A DNA stretch of 64,000 bases from Pseudomonadales bacterium (GTDB taxonomy: Bacteria > Pseudomonadota > Gammaproteobacteria > Pseudomonadales > Azotimanducaceae): positions 248,001 through 312,000 of the forward strand of contig JAHCAL010000003.1 of the NCBI GenBank assembly GCA_019634925.1, written 5' to 3'. The notes under the pieces are model-generated. The model saw nothing but the letters and a program-made list of their open reading frames with translations, had not been told where the DNA came from and ran no database searches. Made by a program: the position numbers and the translations under genes. This document shows positions 57,501 to 64,000 of this stretch, piece after piece. The first letter of the stretch is position 1; each line of letters starts with the position of its first letter.

Positions 57501-58349
57501 GCCGACGTGAACCCGACCGAAGCGCTGCTCATCGACGACGGCACCGGTCCGGTGGCGGCGTTTCCGGCCCTGGTCGATGCCGGCGACCGGGTCGACCTGA
57601 AGCTGTTGCCGTCCGCCCGGGCGCAGGCCGCGGCGAATCGCGGTGGCTATGCGCGCCTGGCGCTCCTGCAGCTCGGTCAGACCGTACGCCTGCTCGCCCG
57701 GCAGCTGGAACGCGAACGCGACCTCGGGCTCCACTACGCCACGCTCGGCACCGCCCAGGCATTGCGCGATCGCGTGCTCATCGGGGTCGTGTGGTACTGC
57801 TTCTTCGAGGGGCGTCCGTTGCCTGTCGATCGTGCGACGTTCAACGAGCGGATCGCAGCCTGCCGCGGTGAGCTGGCGCGCTGCTTCGAAGCGACGCTGA
57901 CGAGCCTCCGGCGCATCCTCGCGGAACGTTTCGAGCTGGTCCGCGCGCTGGAGGGTATGACCTCGCCGGCGCTGGAGGCGGTCGTCGCCGACGCGCGCGC
58001 GCAACTCGCCGCGCTGGTGCCGGCGGACCTGCTCGCGACCGTCCCGAGCCGGTACCTGTCGGAGCTGCCGCGTTACCTCGCGGCGCTCCGCTACCGGCTC
58101 GCGAACCTGCAGGGCAAGGTGCAGCGTAACGCGGAGGGCATGCAGGTCGTCAAAGCGTTCACCGCACGCCTCGAACGGCTCGCGCCGCAACCCGGTCTGG
58201 TGGAGGACGACTGGCAGCGGTTGCGCTTCGACATCGAGGAGTTGCGCGTGGCGCTGTTCGCGGAGCCACTCGGCACCCGGGGCAGGATCTCGGTCCAGCG
58301 GCTGGAGCGGGCGTTTCACGAGGCGGAGCAGTCGGTCGGACTGGTCTGA
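54507..58349 (+). CDS. hrpA: ATP-dependent RNA helicase HrpA
   Basis: 1280 residues from GTG 54507, matching the roughly 1300 of E. coli HrpA. A DEAH-box helicase: Walker A AGETGSGKTTQLPKI (about 80-94), DEAH in DVIIVDEAHERSLNIDFLL (about 173-191), SAT motif ITSATIDVAAF, and QRMGRCGRIAPG. The helicase-associated and OB-fold domains follow, and the C-terminal 600 residues are the HrpA-specific extension (ALPKAKRRPLAPLPDKVD). It rescues or remodels stalled ribosomes/mRNA in other bacteria. The overlap with the VWA gene suggests co-translation. Confidence 0.95.
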   Translation: MTAAGPFDPASVLRRDVQVLRRLAEADPAAFPERLAAAQARLAERTAIVPRIDYPPELPVSAHAAEIRRLLAAHQVIVVAGETGSGKTTQLPKICLEAGYGRRGMIGHTQPRRLAARSVAARIAFELDVPMGEAVGYAVRFSDQVGPRTLVKLVTDGLLLTEIRRDRWLDDYDVIIVDEAHERSLNIDFLLGYLRRLIERRRDLKVIITSATIDVAAFSAHFADAPVVEVGGRGFPVEVRYAGELAADEGQEAALLACLEDIETAPSRGARDVLVFQSGEREILETARLLRERLGDRWEVLPLYARLSARDQQRVFQPGGRRRVVLATNVAETSITVPNIGYVIDPGFARVSRYSYRSKLQRLPVEPISQASANQRMGRCGRIAPGVCFRLYSEADFVARAAYTDPEIRRTNLASVVLQMQAFGLGDVHRFPFLDPPDPRAIRDAEKLLDELGALEHGRLTPVGRTMARLPIDPRLARMLIEADRRAALAEVLVIASGLAVADPRDRPLEKQAAADQAHRTFADERSDFLAWVNLWNWFEAAREENTRAALTAAMQKRFLSPVRMREWRELHRQLALAVRELGMRLNEVPADYAAVHRALLAGSLSLIGQHEERGQYLGPRNLKFRIFPGSALAGRTPRWLAAGEIVETSRIYARSVAVVEPGWIEEAAGHLLKRHYGEPHWSARRGEVVAAESVSLYGLRLAENRQVGYGRIDPALARLLMIREGLVPGAVTRPPPFLQHNLELQTALREREARGRRRDILVDEDIIVALYAERLPDDLTSARELERWWRRAQPAERERLYFTEADLVQSASAHITEADYPSTLALRSATFDLKYRFAPGEPDDGVSVRVPIGLLEAVDDAVLEWSVPGFLPLVCEQWLRALPKAKRRPLAPLPDKVDAILALIGRPDRYRQGRLTTALGQALRELHGLSVAADDWDRARIEPHLLMNVQVLDESGKILAQGRDPAALRQQFADRLRARIGSEARARGEATDLRAFPADVNPTEALLIDDGTGPVAAFPALVDAGDRVDLKLLPSARAQAAANRGGYARLALLQLGQTVRLLARQLERERDLGLHYATLGTAQALRDRVLIGVVWYCFFEGRPLPVDRATFNERIAACRGELARCFEATLTSLRRILAERFELVRALEGMTSPALEAVVADARAQLAALVPADLLATVPSRYLSELPRYLAALRYRLANLQGKVQRNAEGMQVVKAFTARLERLAPQPGLVEDDWQRLRFDIEELRVALFAEPLGTRGRISVQRLERAFHEAEQSVGLV

Positions 58350-58500
58350 CACGGCGCCCGGCAGGGTAGGCAGGCCCGGGGTTACAGGATTACAGTGGAC
58401 CTCCGGTCGGGCCGGGGACAGCCCCGCACGGCCGGATCCTCGGGCGGCCTCGACGCGCAAGGTGTTGGCCGCCACCCGGAACAACATGGAGATGAACGAT

Positions 58501-58803
58501 ATGCGCAGATCCAGAACCAGGTCCGTCACCGCAGCCATCGGCGGTGCTTTCGTTGCGTCGCTCGCGTTCGCGAGCGTCGCGGACACGTCCGCCAACCCGT
58601 TCGGCGCGGAAGTGCTGCCGCAAGGCTACGAGCTGCTGGCCGATGCCCATGGCAAGGGCGACAAGGAAGGCGAGGGGAAGTGCGGCGAGGGCAAGTGCGG
58701 CGAAGGTAAGTGCGGCGAAGACAAGGGTGACGACAAGGCCGGCGAAGGCAAGTGCGGGGAAGGCAAGTGTGGTGAGGGCAAGTGCGGCGAGGCCAGCAGC
58801 TGA
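58501..58803 (+). CDS. hvfA: HvfA/bufferin-type RiPP metallophore precursor
   Basis: 100 residues from the ATG at 58501, chosen because GGAG stands 9 bases before it; ATGs at 58486 and 58492 are possible. A signal peptide ([20 protein letters not shown]) and a linker ([18 protein letters not shown]) lead to a C-terminal core with six EGKCG motifs in two runs of three, separated by EDKGDDKAG. In HvfA and bufferins the Cys of each EGKCG is turned into an oxazolone-thioamide by the MNIO enzyme encoded next, producing a periplasmic copper-binding peptide. The order precursor, HvfB, HvfC is intact here. Chemistry is inferred from the family. Confidence 0.88.
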   Translation: MRRSRTRSVTAAIGGAFVASLAFASVADTSANPFGAEVLPQGYELLADAHGKGDKEGEGKCGEGKCGEGKCGEDKGDDKAGEGKCGEGKCGEGKCGEASS

Positions 58804-58840
58804 GCCTGACCGCCTCCGGAACCCCCCGGCCGGCCCGGAC

Positions 58841-59806
58841 ATGAACCGGCACGAACCGGCCGGGCGGGATCCGCGCCCTGTCGACCCGCATGGCCCGCGC
58901 CCGCAGGGCCATTGCCCGGATGGCGGAGGCCCGCGCGGCGCGGGCCCACACGGCGCGGGCCCACACGGCGCGGGCATAGGTCTGCGGCGCGGCCTGCTGT
59001 CCGGCATGCACGACCTGCCCGACACGGCGCTCGATTTCATCGAGGTCGCGCCGGAAAACTGGATCGGCGTAGGCGGGCGCTTCGGACGTCAGTTCGAAGC
59101 GCTCGTCGAACGCTTCCCCCTGGTCTGCCACGGGCTGTCGCTGTCGCTCGGCGGCCCGGCGCCGCTCGACATCGCGCTCCTCGAAGATGTCAGGGCGTTT
59201 CTCGACCGCTACGGTGCGTGCTGTTTTACCGAACATCTGAGCGCGTGCAGCGACGACCAGGGTCACCTGTATGACCTGATGCCCATCCCGTTCACCGACG
59301 AAGCCGTGCGTCATGTCGCGGGGCGCATCCGGCGTGCCCAGGACGTCCTCGAGCGACGCATCGGCATCGAACCGGTGTCCTACTACGCCGCGCCCGGTCA
59401 GGAAATGCGCGAACTGGAATTCGTCAACGCGGTGCTGCGCGAGGCCGACTGCGACCTTCTGCTCGACGTCAACAACATCTACGTCAACAGCGTGAACTTC
59501 GGCTACGACCCGTTCGAATACCTGCACGGGATCGACGGCGCGCGTACCGTATACGTGCATATCGCCGGCCACTACGTCGAAGCGCCGGACCTCTTCATCG
59601 ACACGCACGGCGCGCCGATCGTCGAGCCGGTATGGGCGCTGCTCGACGCGGCTTACGCCCGATGGGGCGCGCTTCCGACACTCGTCGAGCGTGACTTCAA
59701 CTTTCCGCCGATGGAGGACCTGCTCGGCGAAGTGGCGCGGGTGCGCCGCCTGCAGTCCGGAGCGCAGGCACGCGACCCGGGCGGGGCGCGGACGGCCGGC
59801 GTATGA
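58841..59806 (+). CDS. hvfB: MNIO (DUF692) enzyme, HvfB/BufB type
   Basis: 321 residues from the ATG at 58841. A TIM-barrel multinuclear non-haem iron-dependent oxidase that modifies cysteines of the precursor. Iron ligands and family motifs: [59 protein letters not shown] and VERDFNFPP. Ahead of the barrel lies a roughly 45-residue extension rich in His, Pro and Gly with repeated GPHGA units, which is unusual and might bind metal. The gene overlaps hvfC by four bases and starts 37 bases after the precursor. Confidence 0.92.
   Translation: MNRHEPAGRDPRPVDPHGPRPQGHCPDGGGPRGAGPHGAGPHGAGIGLRRGLLSGMHDLPDTALDFIEVAPENWIGVGGRFGRQFEALVERFPLVCHGLSLSLGGPAPLDIALLEDVRAFLDRYGACCFTEHLSACSDDQGHLYDLMPIPFTDEAVRHVAGRIRRAQDVLERRIGIEPVSYYAAPGQEMRELEFVNAVLREADCDLLLDVNNIYVNSVNFGYDPFEYLHGIDGARTVYVHIAGHYVEAPDLFIDTHGAPIVEPVWALLDAAYARWGALPTLVERDFNFPPMEDLLGEVARVRRLQSGAQARDPGGARTAGV
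58935..58976 (+). repeat. Tandem repeat encoding GPHGA units in hvfB
   Basis: Two and a half copies of a 15-base unit (GGCGCGGGCCCACAC) in frame, encoding Gly-Ala-Gly-Pro-His. It adds histidines to the N-terminal extension of the MNIO enzyme. Confidence 0.7.
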
Positions 59807-60573
59807 CGCGGGCGGGCGCAAACCAGCCCGGGTTTGCCGCCCGGCAACTGGAGTTCGCCGCGCATATCCGCAATCCCGACGTGAACCCGGTGCCGGCGGA
59901 CGTGGATTCCCGCCGGATGCAGGTCTACGTCGACCTCTTCTTCCGAAACGTCGAGGGCCTGCTGGCCAGTGCTTTCCCGGTGGCCAAGGCGGTCCTGGGT
60001 GAGCAGCGCTGGCCCGGGCTGGTCCGGCGCTTCCTGCACCGGCACGGTTGTGCGACACCGTATTTTCTCGAGATCTCCGAGGAGTTCATTAATTTTATCA
60101 ATGGGTTGCAGGATCCTGATGTCCCGGGGTTCATGCTCGAGCTCTGTCACTACGAATGGGTGGAACTCGGCCTCGACGTCGCGGAAGACGTCGCACTCCC
60201 GGATGACGTCGATCCCGCGGGCGATCTGTGCTCCGGCGTACCGCTCCGGTCACCGCTCGCCTGGCCGCTCACCTACGCTTATCCTGTGCACCGGATCGGG
60301 CCCGCGCACCAGCCGGAGGCCCCGGGCGACACACCCACCCATCTCGTGGTGTATCGCACGGCCGACGAGCGGGTGCGCTTCATGGAGGTCAACGCGTTGA
60401 CCCAGCGCCTGCTCCTGCTGCTGGACGGCGAGCGGTCCGGTGCCGAAGCGCTCGCGGCGGTCGCGGACGAGATGCCGCATCTGGAGCGGTCGCAGGTACT
60501 CGCATCGGGTATGGAACTCCTGGAACGCCTGCGTGTTGCGGGAGTCATAGTGGGCAGTCGGCCGCCTGCGTAG
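59803..60573 (+). CDS. hvfC: DUF2063 partner protein, HvfC/BufC type
   Basis: 256 residues starting inside the hvfB stop region (ATGA). The N-terminal half is the DUF2063 fold ([52 protein letters not shown] in parts), and the C-terminal half a winged-helix-like domain. HvfC/BufC is needed with the MNIO enzyme and probably recruits the precursor leader. A DoxX-type membrane protein (HvfD), present in some operons, is not encoded here; the next gene is mlaA. Confidence 0.9.
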   Translation: MTRAGANQPGFAARQLEFAAHIRNPDVNPVPADVDSRRMQVYVDLFFRNVEGLLASAFPVAKAVLGEQRWPGLVRRFLHRHGCATPYFLEISEEFINFINGLQDPDVPGFMLELCHYEWVELGLDVAEDVALPDDVDPAGDLCSGVPLRSPLAWPLTYAYPVHRIGPAHQPEAPGDTPTHLVVYRTADERVRFMEVNALTQRLLLLLDGERSGAEALAAVADEMPHLERSQVLASGMELLERLRVAGVIVGSRPPA

Positions 60574-60688
60574 CGAGCGCAGCGCGATGGCCGGGCAGAT
60601 AACAAGAAGGCGCGGCCCATAGCCTCGGCCGCAGGTCGGTATGCGCGGCCCGAAATGTGGTCCAGGTGGGCTGCTGGAGAGAATCGAA

Positions 60689-61450
60689 ATGTACTTCCGC
60701 CCAGTTCGGGTCGTACGGCACGCGCGCCTGTGCTGCGTGTGGGCGTTGGCCGGCGTCGTTTTTCAGTTTGCGTTGATCCCACAGGCTGCGGCAACCGAGG
60801 ATCCGCTCGAGCGGGTCAATCGCGGCGTGTTCTGGGTCAACGACAAGGCCGACCGCCTGGCAATCCGGCCGGTCGCCAAGGGCTACGACACGGTCACACC
60901 CAATCCGATCAAGCGTGGCATTTCCAACGTGTTTCGCAATCTCGGTACGCCGAACACGGCGATCAACCAGTTTCTGCAGGGCAAACCGGGCCAGGGAATG
61001 AGCGATCTCGGGCGGTTTCTGGTCAATTCCACGGTCGGCCTGCTCGGTTGGTTCGACGTGGCGAGCCGGAGCGGGCTGCCGCACCACGACGAGGACTTCG
61101 GTCAGACCTTCGCGGTCTGGGGCGTGGGCAGCGGCGCCTTTCTGATGCTCCCCGGCCGGGGACCGACCACGGTCCGCGATGCGGCGGGCGACCTGCTCGA
61201 TTTCCTGACCAATCCGCTGACGCTCATCTCACCGGATCGGGATCGCTATATCGCCTACGGTGTGGGCCTGCTCGATACGCGGGCGCAACTCCTTACCGTG
61301 GACCGCCTCATTACGGGCGACCCGTACGTGTTCATGCGCGATGCCTATCTACAGCGGCGCGAGTTCCTGATCAACGACGGGATCGTCGAAGACGATCCGT
61401 TCTTCGACGATTTCGACGACGATGAGGATTACGAAGCAGAGGATTTCTGA
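60689..61450 (+). CDS. mlaA: MlaA family outer-membrane lipid asymmetry protein
   Basis: 253 residues from the ATG at 60689 with GGAGA 8 bases upstream. MlaA removes phospholipids from the outer leaflet and hands them to the periplasmic MlaC. The core matches: EDPLERVNRGVFWVNDKADR, RGISNVFRNLGTPNTAINQFLQGK, LGRFLVNSTVGLLGWFDVAS, EDFGQTFAVWGVGSGAFLMLPGRGPTTVRD in parts. The signal sequence ends in AAA-TED with no lipobox Cys, so it is probably not a lipoprotein in this organism. The C-terminal tail is very acidic (DDFDDDEDYEAEDF). Confidence 0.9.
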   Translation: MYFRPVRVVRHARLCCVWALAGVVFQFALIPQAAATEDPLERVNRGVFWVNDKADRLAIRPVAKGYDTVTPNPIKRGISNVFRNLGTPNTAINQFLQGKPGQGMSDLGRFLVNSTVGLLGWFDVASRSGLPHHDEDFGQTFAVWGVGSGAFLMLPGRGPTTVRDAAGDLLDFLTNPLTLISPDRDRYIAYGVGLLDTRAQLLTVDRLITGDPYVFMRDAYLQRREFLINDGIVEDDPFFDDFDDDEDYEAEDF

Positions 61451-61529
61451 TCACCCAGTGCGGCTTGTCATCCCGCAGGGACAGGAGTAGCGTGCGCATC
61501 CCAACGAAGGTGGCTAATTCAGGCGGTTC

Positions 61530-62642
61530 ATGGGCCTGATCGTCGCGGCCGCGGATGGCAGTGCATCCCGCAGGCTCATGGATCGGTGCGGTGGTCTCGA
61601 AGCGGGCGCGCAAGCCTGCGGCGATCTCGATGCCGTGCTCGATTCCTGCGACCGACCGGGAGCGCCCGACTGCGTCCTGTGCAACGATCTGGAATGGGCC
61701 GAGGGTGTCGCGGCGCGCTGCCCACGACTCGCGGTGGTCTATGTCAGCAGCGAGGTACCCGACAGCCCAGTCATGCTGCGCGCCCTGCGCGCGGGGGTGG
61801 CGGATGTCTGGACCGAAGCGATGAGCCTCGAGGCGATGCGCGAGAGGCTTGCCGCCGTGCGGGCCCGCCAGGGGGCCGTAGCCGGTGCGGCCGAGCAACG
61901 GCTGCGCGTCTACAGCCAGGAGCTCGAGCGCGACCAGCGCGCCGGCCGCTACGTCCAGATGGGTATGCTCCCGCCCAACCCCATGGCCATCGAGCAGTAC
62001 CGGTTCGAACACCGCATCGTGCCGTCGATGTACATGAGCGGCGACTTCGTAGATTACTTCCGGCTGACCGATCGCCATTTCGCGTTCTACGCAGCGGATG
62101 TCTCGGGGCACGGCGCAAGTTCGGCGTTCGTCACCGTGCTGCTCAAGAATTTCTCGCGACGCCTGCGGCGCGAACACCGCCCGGCCATGCTCACGCAGCC
62201 GGGACTCGTGCTCGAATGGATCAACCGGGAACTGCTCGAACAGCGCATCGGCAAACACGTGGCGCTGATGCTAGGCATCGGCGACCTGGTCCAGGACCAG
62301 ATCGTGCTGGTGAACGCGGGGCACTACCCGCCGGCGATCAGGGTGGGCGCGAACGGTGCCGAACTGGTGGAACAGAAAGGCAAACCGGTCGGGCTGTTCG
62401 AATCCGTGGAATATGCGGCGCGGGTGCTGCCGATGGCGCCGGGAGACCGGCTGGTGATGTTTTCGGACGGGATCATGGATGCGTTGCCCGCGGGCAGCCT
62501 GGCCGAGCGCGAAGCGCACCTGCGCGCGGCGGCGGCGACCGGGCCGGAACTCATGGACGTGTGGCGGGCACTCGGGCTCGACGGCGAAGCGCTGCAGAAG
62601 CCCGACGACATGACCTGCCTCATCGTGCGACGGGAGAGCTGA
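61530..62642 (+). CDS. PP2C-type (SpoIIE) phosphatase with receiver-like N-terminus
   Basis: 370 residues. The first 110 residues resemble a degenerate receiver domain (LIVAAADGSASRRLMDRC; DCVLCNDLEWAEGVAARCPRLAVVYVSSEVPDSPVMLRALRAG in parts), joined by a helical linker to a PP2C-like SpoIIE domain (about 140-370): YMSGDFVDYFRL, FYAADVSGHGASSAF, LVNAGHYPPAIR, FSDGIMDA and KPDDMTCLIVRR. It probably dephosphorylates the STAS protein encoded next, 1 base downstream. Unlike HsbR of Pseudomonas, there is no C-terminal kinase domain. Confidence 0.88.
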   Translation: MGLIVAAADGSASRRLMDRCGGLEAGAQACGDLDAVLDSCDRPGAPDCVLCNDLEWAEGVAARCPRLAVVYVSSEVPDSPVMLRALRAGVADVWTEAMSLEAMRERLAAVRARQGAVAGAAEQRLRVYSQELERDQRAGRYVQMGMLPPNPMAIEQYRFEHRIVPSMYMSGDFVDYFRLTDRHFAFYAADVSGHGASSAFVTVLLKNFSRRLRREHRPAMLTQPGLVLEWINRELLEQRIGKHVALMLGIGDLVQDQIVLVNAGHYPPAIRVGANGAELVEQKGKPVGLFESVEYAARVLPMAPGDRLVMFSDGIMDALPAGSLAEREAHLRAAAATGPELMDVWRALGLDGEALQKPDDMTCLIVRRES

Positions 62643-62643
62643 G

Positions 62644-63159
62644 GTGCGCGGACGTATTCTGGTGAGCGATCACGACGGCGTGCACGTCATGCTTTTCCGC
62701 GGCGACGTCCGCCTGACGCTCTGTGCGGCGATGGACGAGTATCTCGAGCGCATCCTCGCCGAGCCGTGCATGCGCTCGGTGGTCGTCGACCTGAGCGAGG
62801 CGGAGAGCATCGACAGCACGTCGCTCGGTCTGCTCGCCAAGCTCTCGATCGAAACCGGGCGCCGCTTCGGCTACCGCCCAACGCTGATCTCGACGCAGCC
62901 GGACATCACGCGAATCCTCGAGACCATGGGGCTCGACGAAGTGTTCAACGTCGTACACGAGCCGTTGTCCAGGGAGGAGCAGCTCGGCGATCTGCCGCCC
63001 TGCGCGGCGTCCGAGGATCAGGTGCGCGCGCGCGTGCTCGAGGCGCATAGGGTTCTCATGAGCCTGAACGAGCACAACCGCGAAGCGTTCCGCGACCTGG
63101 TCGCCACGCTCGAAGAGGAGACTCAGGGCGCCCCGCTCAGCCGGTTCGCTTCGCGTTGA
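62644..63159 (+). CDS. STAS-domain anti-sigma factor antagonist (HsbA-like)
   Basis: 171 residues from a GTG. The N-terminal 100 residues form a STAS domain: FRGDVRLTLCAAMDEYLERIL, then VVVDLSEAESIDSTSLGLLAKLS, where the Ser in DSTSLG is the usual phosphorylated site. A C-terminal extension of about 65 residues is helical. It pairs with the PP2C phosphatase immediately upstream. In Pseudomonas the homologue HsbA switches between an anti-sigma factor and a diguanylate cyclase. Its 3' end overlaps the convergent TerB-like gene by 23 bases. Confidence 0.87.
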   Translation: MRGRILVSDHDGVHVMLFRGDVRLTLCAAMDEYLERILAEPCMRSVVVDLSEAESIDSTSLGLLAKLSIETGRRFGYRPTLISTQPDITRILETMGLDEVFNVVHEPLSREEQLGDLPPCAASEDQVRARVLEAHRVLMSLNEHNREAFRDLVATLEEETQGAPLSRFASR

Positions 63160-63577
63160 GCTTGGCCTCGATGAAACGCGGGTGGCTGAGATAGAGGAGA
63201 TCCGCGATCCGGCGGATCGTATGTTCTTCGTAGCGGTGCAGTTCGTCGTTCGCGAAAGCGAGTTCCCACAACGCCTGCACCAGCGCGAACCGCTCCGGTT
63301 CGCCCCACACCGAGTTGATCACGCGCGTGTACTGTTGCACGCCGACGCTCGCGGCATGGTCGCGGCGTGATTCCTCGACGAGCTCTTCCACGGCAGCCTG
63401 GTCGAGGCCGAACGTCCGCTTGAGTGCGGTACGGATCAGGTCCAGTTCCGCCTCGGTGACCTCGTGATCGGCCCAGGCGACCTCGAGCAGCAGGGCGGCT
63501 GCCGCGAGGGTGGTCAGTTGCGCCGGGTCCGGTTCCTCGGCAGGCGCGCGGAGCCGCTGCAGCAGCTTGCCTAGCAT
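63137..63577 (-). CDS. TerB-like protein
   Basis: 146 residues from the ATG at 63577. The helical TerB fold is seen in LAAAALLLEVAWADHEVTEAELDLIRTALKRTFGL and ALVQALWELAFANDELHRYEEHTIRRIADLLYLSHPRFIEAK (in parts), with the acidic metal-site residues Asp/Glu of ADHEVTEAE and ANDELHRYE. Such proteins occur in tellurite-resistance systems but also alone in many Proteobacteria, with unknown role. It has no ter operon beside it. Confidence 0.85.
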   Translation of the reverse strand: MLGKLLQRLRAPAEEPDPAQLTTLAAAALLLEVAWADHEVTEAELDLIRTALKRTFGLDQAAVEELVEESRRDHAASVGVQQYTRVINSVWGEPERFALVQALWELAFANDELHRYEEHTIRRIADLLYLSHPRFIEAKLNAKRTG

Positions 63578-63626
63578 CGGAGCCCCTCCGGTACGCCCGG
63601 AGTCACGTCCGGCGCGGACAACCCGC

Positions 63627-64000
63627 TCACGCGACGGCCCTGTCGAGGCAGGCGAGCGCATCCTCGAGCAGCGCAGGGTCGTTGGCCCGGAGTCGTGTCG
63701 AATCCGAAAGCATGCGCCGGTAGCGGCGTGCGCCCGGCAGGCCGGCGAACACGCCGAGTGCGTGGCGGGTCATGTCGTTGAGGGGCGTGCCGAGCGCGAG
63801 TTCGCGCTCGACGTAGCCGAGGTACGCGCGCATCAGCGACCAGCTGTCCACCGGATGGCCGCCATACACGGCTGTGTGCATGGCAGCGAGTCGGCCGGGG
63901 TTGTGGTACGCGGTTCGGCCGATCATGACGCCGTCGACGTGTTCGAGGTGCCGCGCGACCGCTGCGCAGTCCTCGACGCCGCCGTTGACGATGAAACGCA
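63627..64000 (-). CDS. dusA: tRNA-dihydrouridine synthase DusA, C-terminal part (partial)
   Basis: The frame runs on the minus strand from the window edge (first codons read RFIVNGGVEDC) to a stop at 63627. About 124 residues of the FMN-binding TIM barrel and helical domain are present: DGVMIGRTAYHNPGRL (phosphate-binding part) and the C-terminal MTRHALGVFAGLPGARRYRRMLSD helix-rich domain typical of DusA, which reduces U20/20a in the D-loop of tRNA. The start and active-site Cys lie beyond the window. Confidence 0.93.
   Translation of the reverse strand, partial: RFIVNGGVEDCAAVARHLEHVDGVMIGRTAYHNPGRLAAMHTAVYGGHPVDSWSLMRAYLGYVERELALGTPLNDMTRHALGVFAGLPGARRYRRMLSDSTRLRANDPALLEDALACLDRAVA

Noticed and set aside
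58650..58800. Repeated GGCGAGGGCAAGTGC units as a DNA repeat element
   Set aside because: They are the coding repeats of the EGKCG peptide core, explained by the RiPP precursor.
63137..63577. Tellurite resistance locus
   Set aside because: A lone TerB-like gene without terC, terD or other ter genes does not support this function.

Overview
The window is one stretch of a high-GC chromosome, densely coding, with almost no intergenic space and many ATGA/GTGA start-stop overlaps. Gene content and order (pyrG-kdsA-eno-ftsB; pcm...nlpD; fdxA/mutS/recA-recX-alaS-lysC; pspF/pspABC; dnaX-ybaB-recR; rnd-ycgL-ycgN; a recA SOS box of enterobacterial type) point to a free-living gammaproteobacterium. The genus cannot be read from sequence alone. 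Both window ends cut a gene: pyrG on the left and dusA on the right.

Layout. 1-5821: pyrG (3' end), kdsA, eno, ftsB, pcm, a DUF368 undecaprenyl-phosphate translocase and an NlpD-type lipoprotein, all on +. 5842-8881: fdxA and mutS on -. 9044-14713: SOS box, recA, recX, alaS, lysC. Several genes usual in this neighbourhood (ispD, ispF, truD, surE, rpoS, csrA) are absent. 14756-17584: LLM flavin oxidoreductase, TRIC-type channel, cyclase-family hydrolase and tRNA-Ser(GCT). 17668-35169: accessory and housekeeping genes: a LysR regulator, a membrane cytochrome-c/sugar-dehydrogenase fusion, a PAS-GGDEF-EAL protein, cytochrome c, AlkC, MsrB, an OmpA-like protein, a Spinster-type MFS carrier beside a TonB-dependent receptor, phosphomannomutase and a HAD hydrolase.

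35185-47634 is the most unusual part. A phage-shock cluster (pspF divergent from pspA-pspB-pspC and a small pspD-like gene) is followed by a broken GDPD gene. Next comes a roughly 6.7-kb insert: a large exported protein with a GlyGly-CTERM-like tail, a NarL-type response regulator with its histidine kinase, and a rhombosortase. After the insert lies a second, diverged copy of pspC (5'-truncated), the pspD-like gene and an intact GDPD gene, which joins dnaX. The insert is therefore bounded by direct repeats of about 1.3 and 1.7 kb whose damage is complementary. It looks like a self-contained, regulated surface-protein sorting module carried in by recombination.

47634-58349: dnaX-ybaB-recR-rnd-ycgL-ycgN and a small membrane protein, then a MoxR ATPase and VWA protein pair, then hrpA. 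58501-60573: a three-gene RiPP operon (cysteine-rich EGKCG-repeat precursor, MNIO/DUF692 enzyme, DUF2063 partner) of the HvfABC/bufferin type, probably copper-related. 60689-64000: mlaA, a PP2C phosphatase plus STAS partner-switching pair, a TerB-like protein and the 3' part of dusA.

All assignments rest on reading the sequence and knowledge of families. No database search was run.
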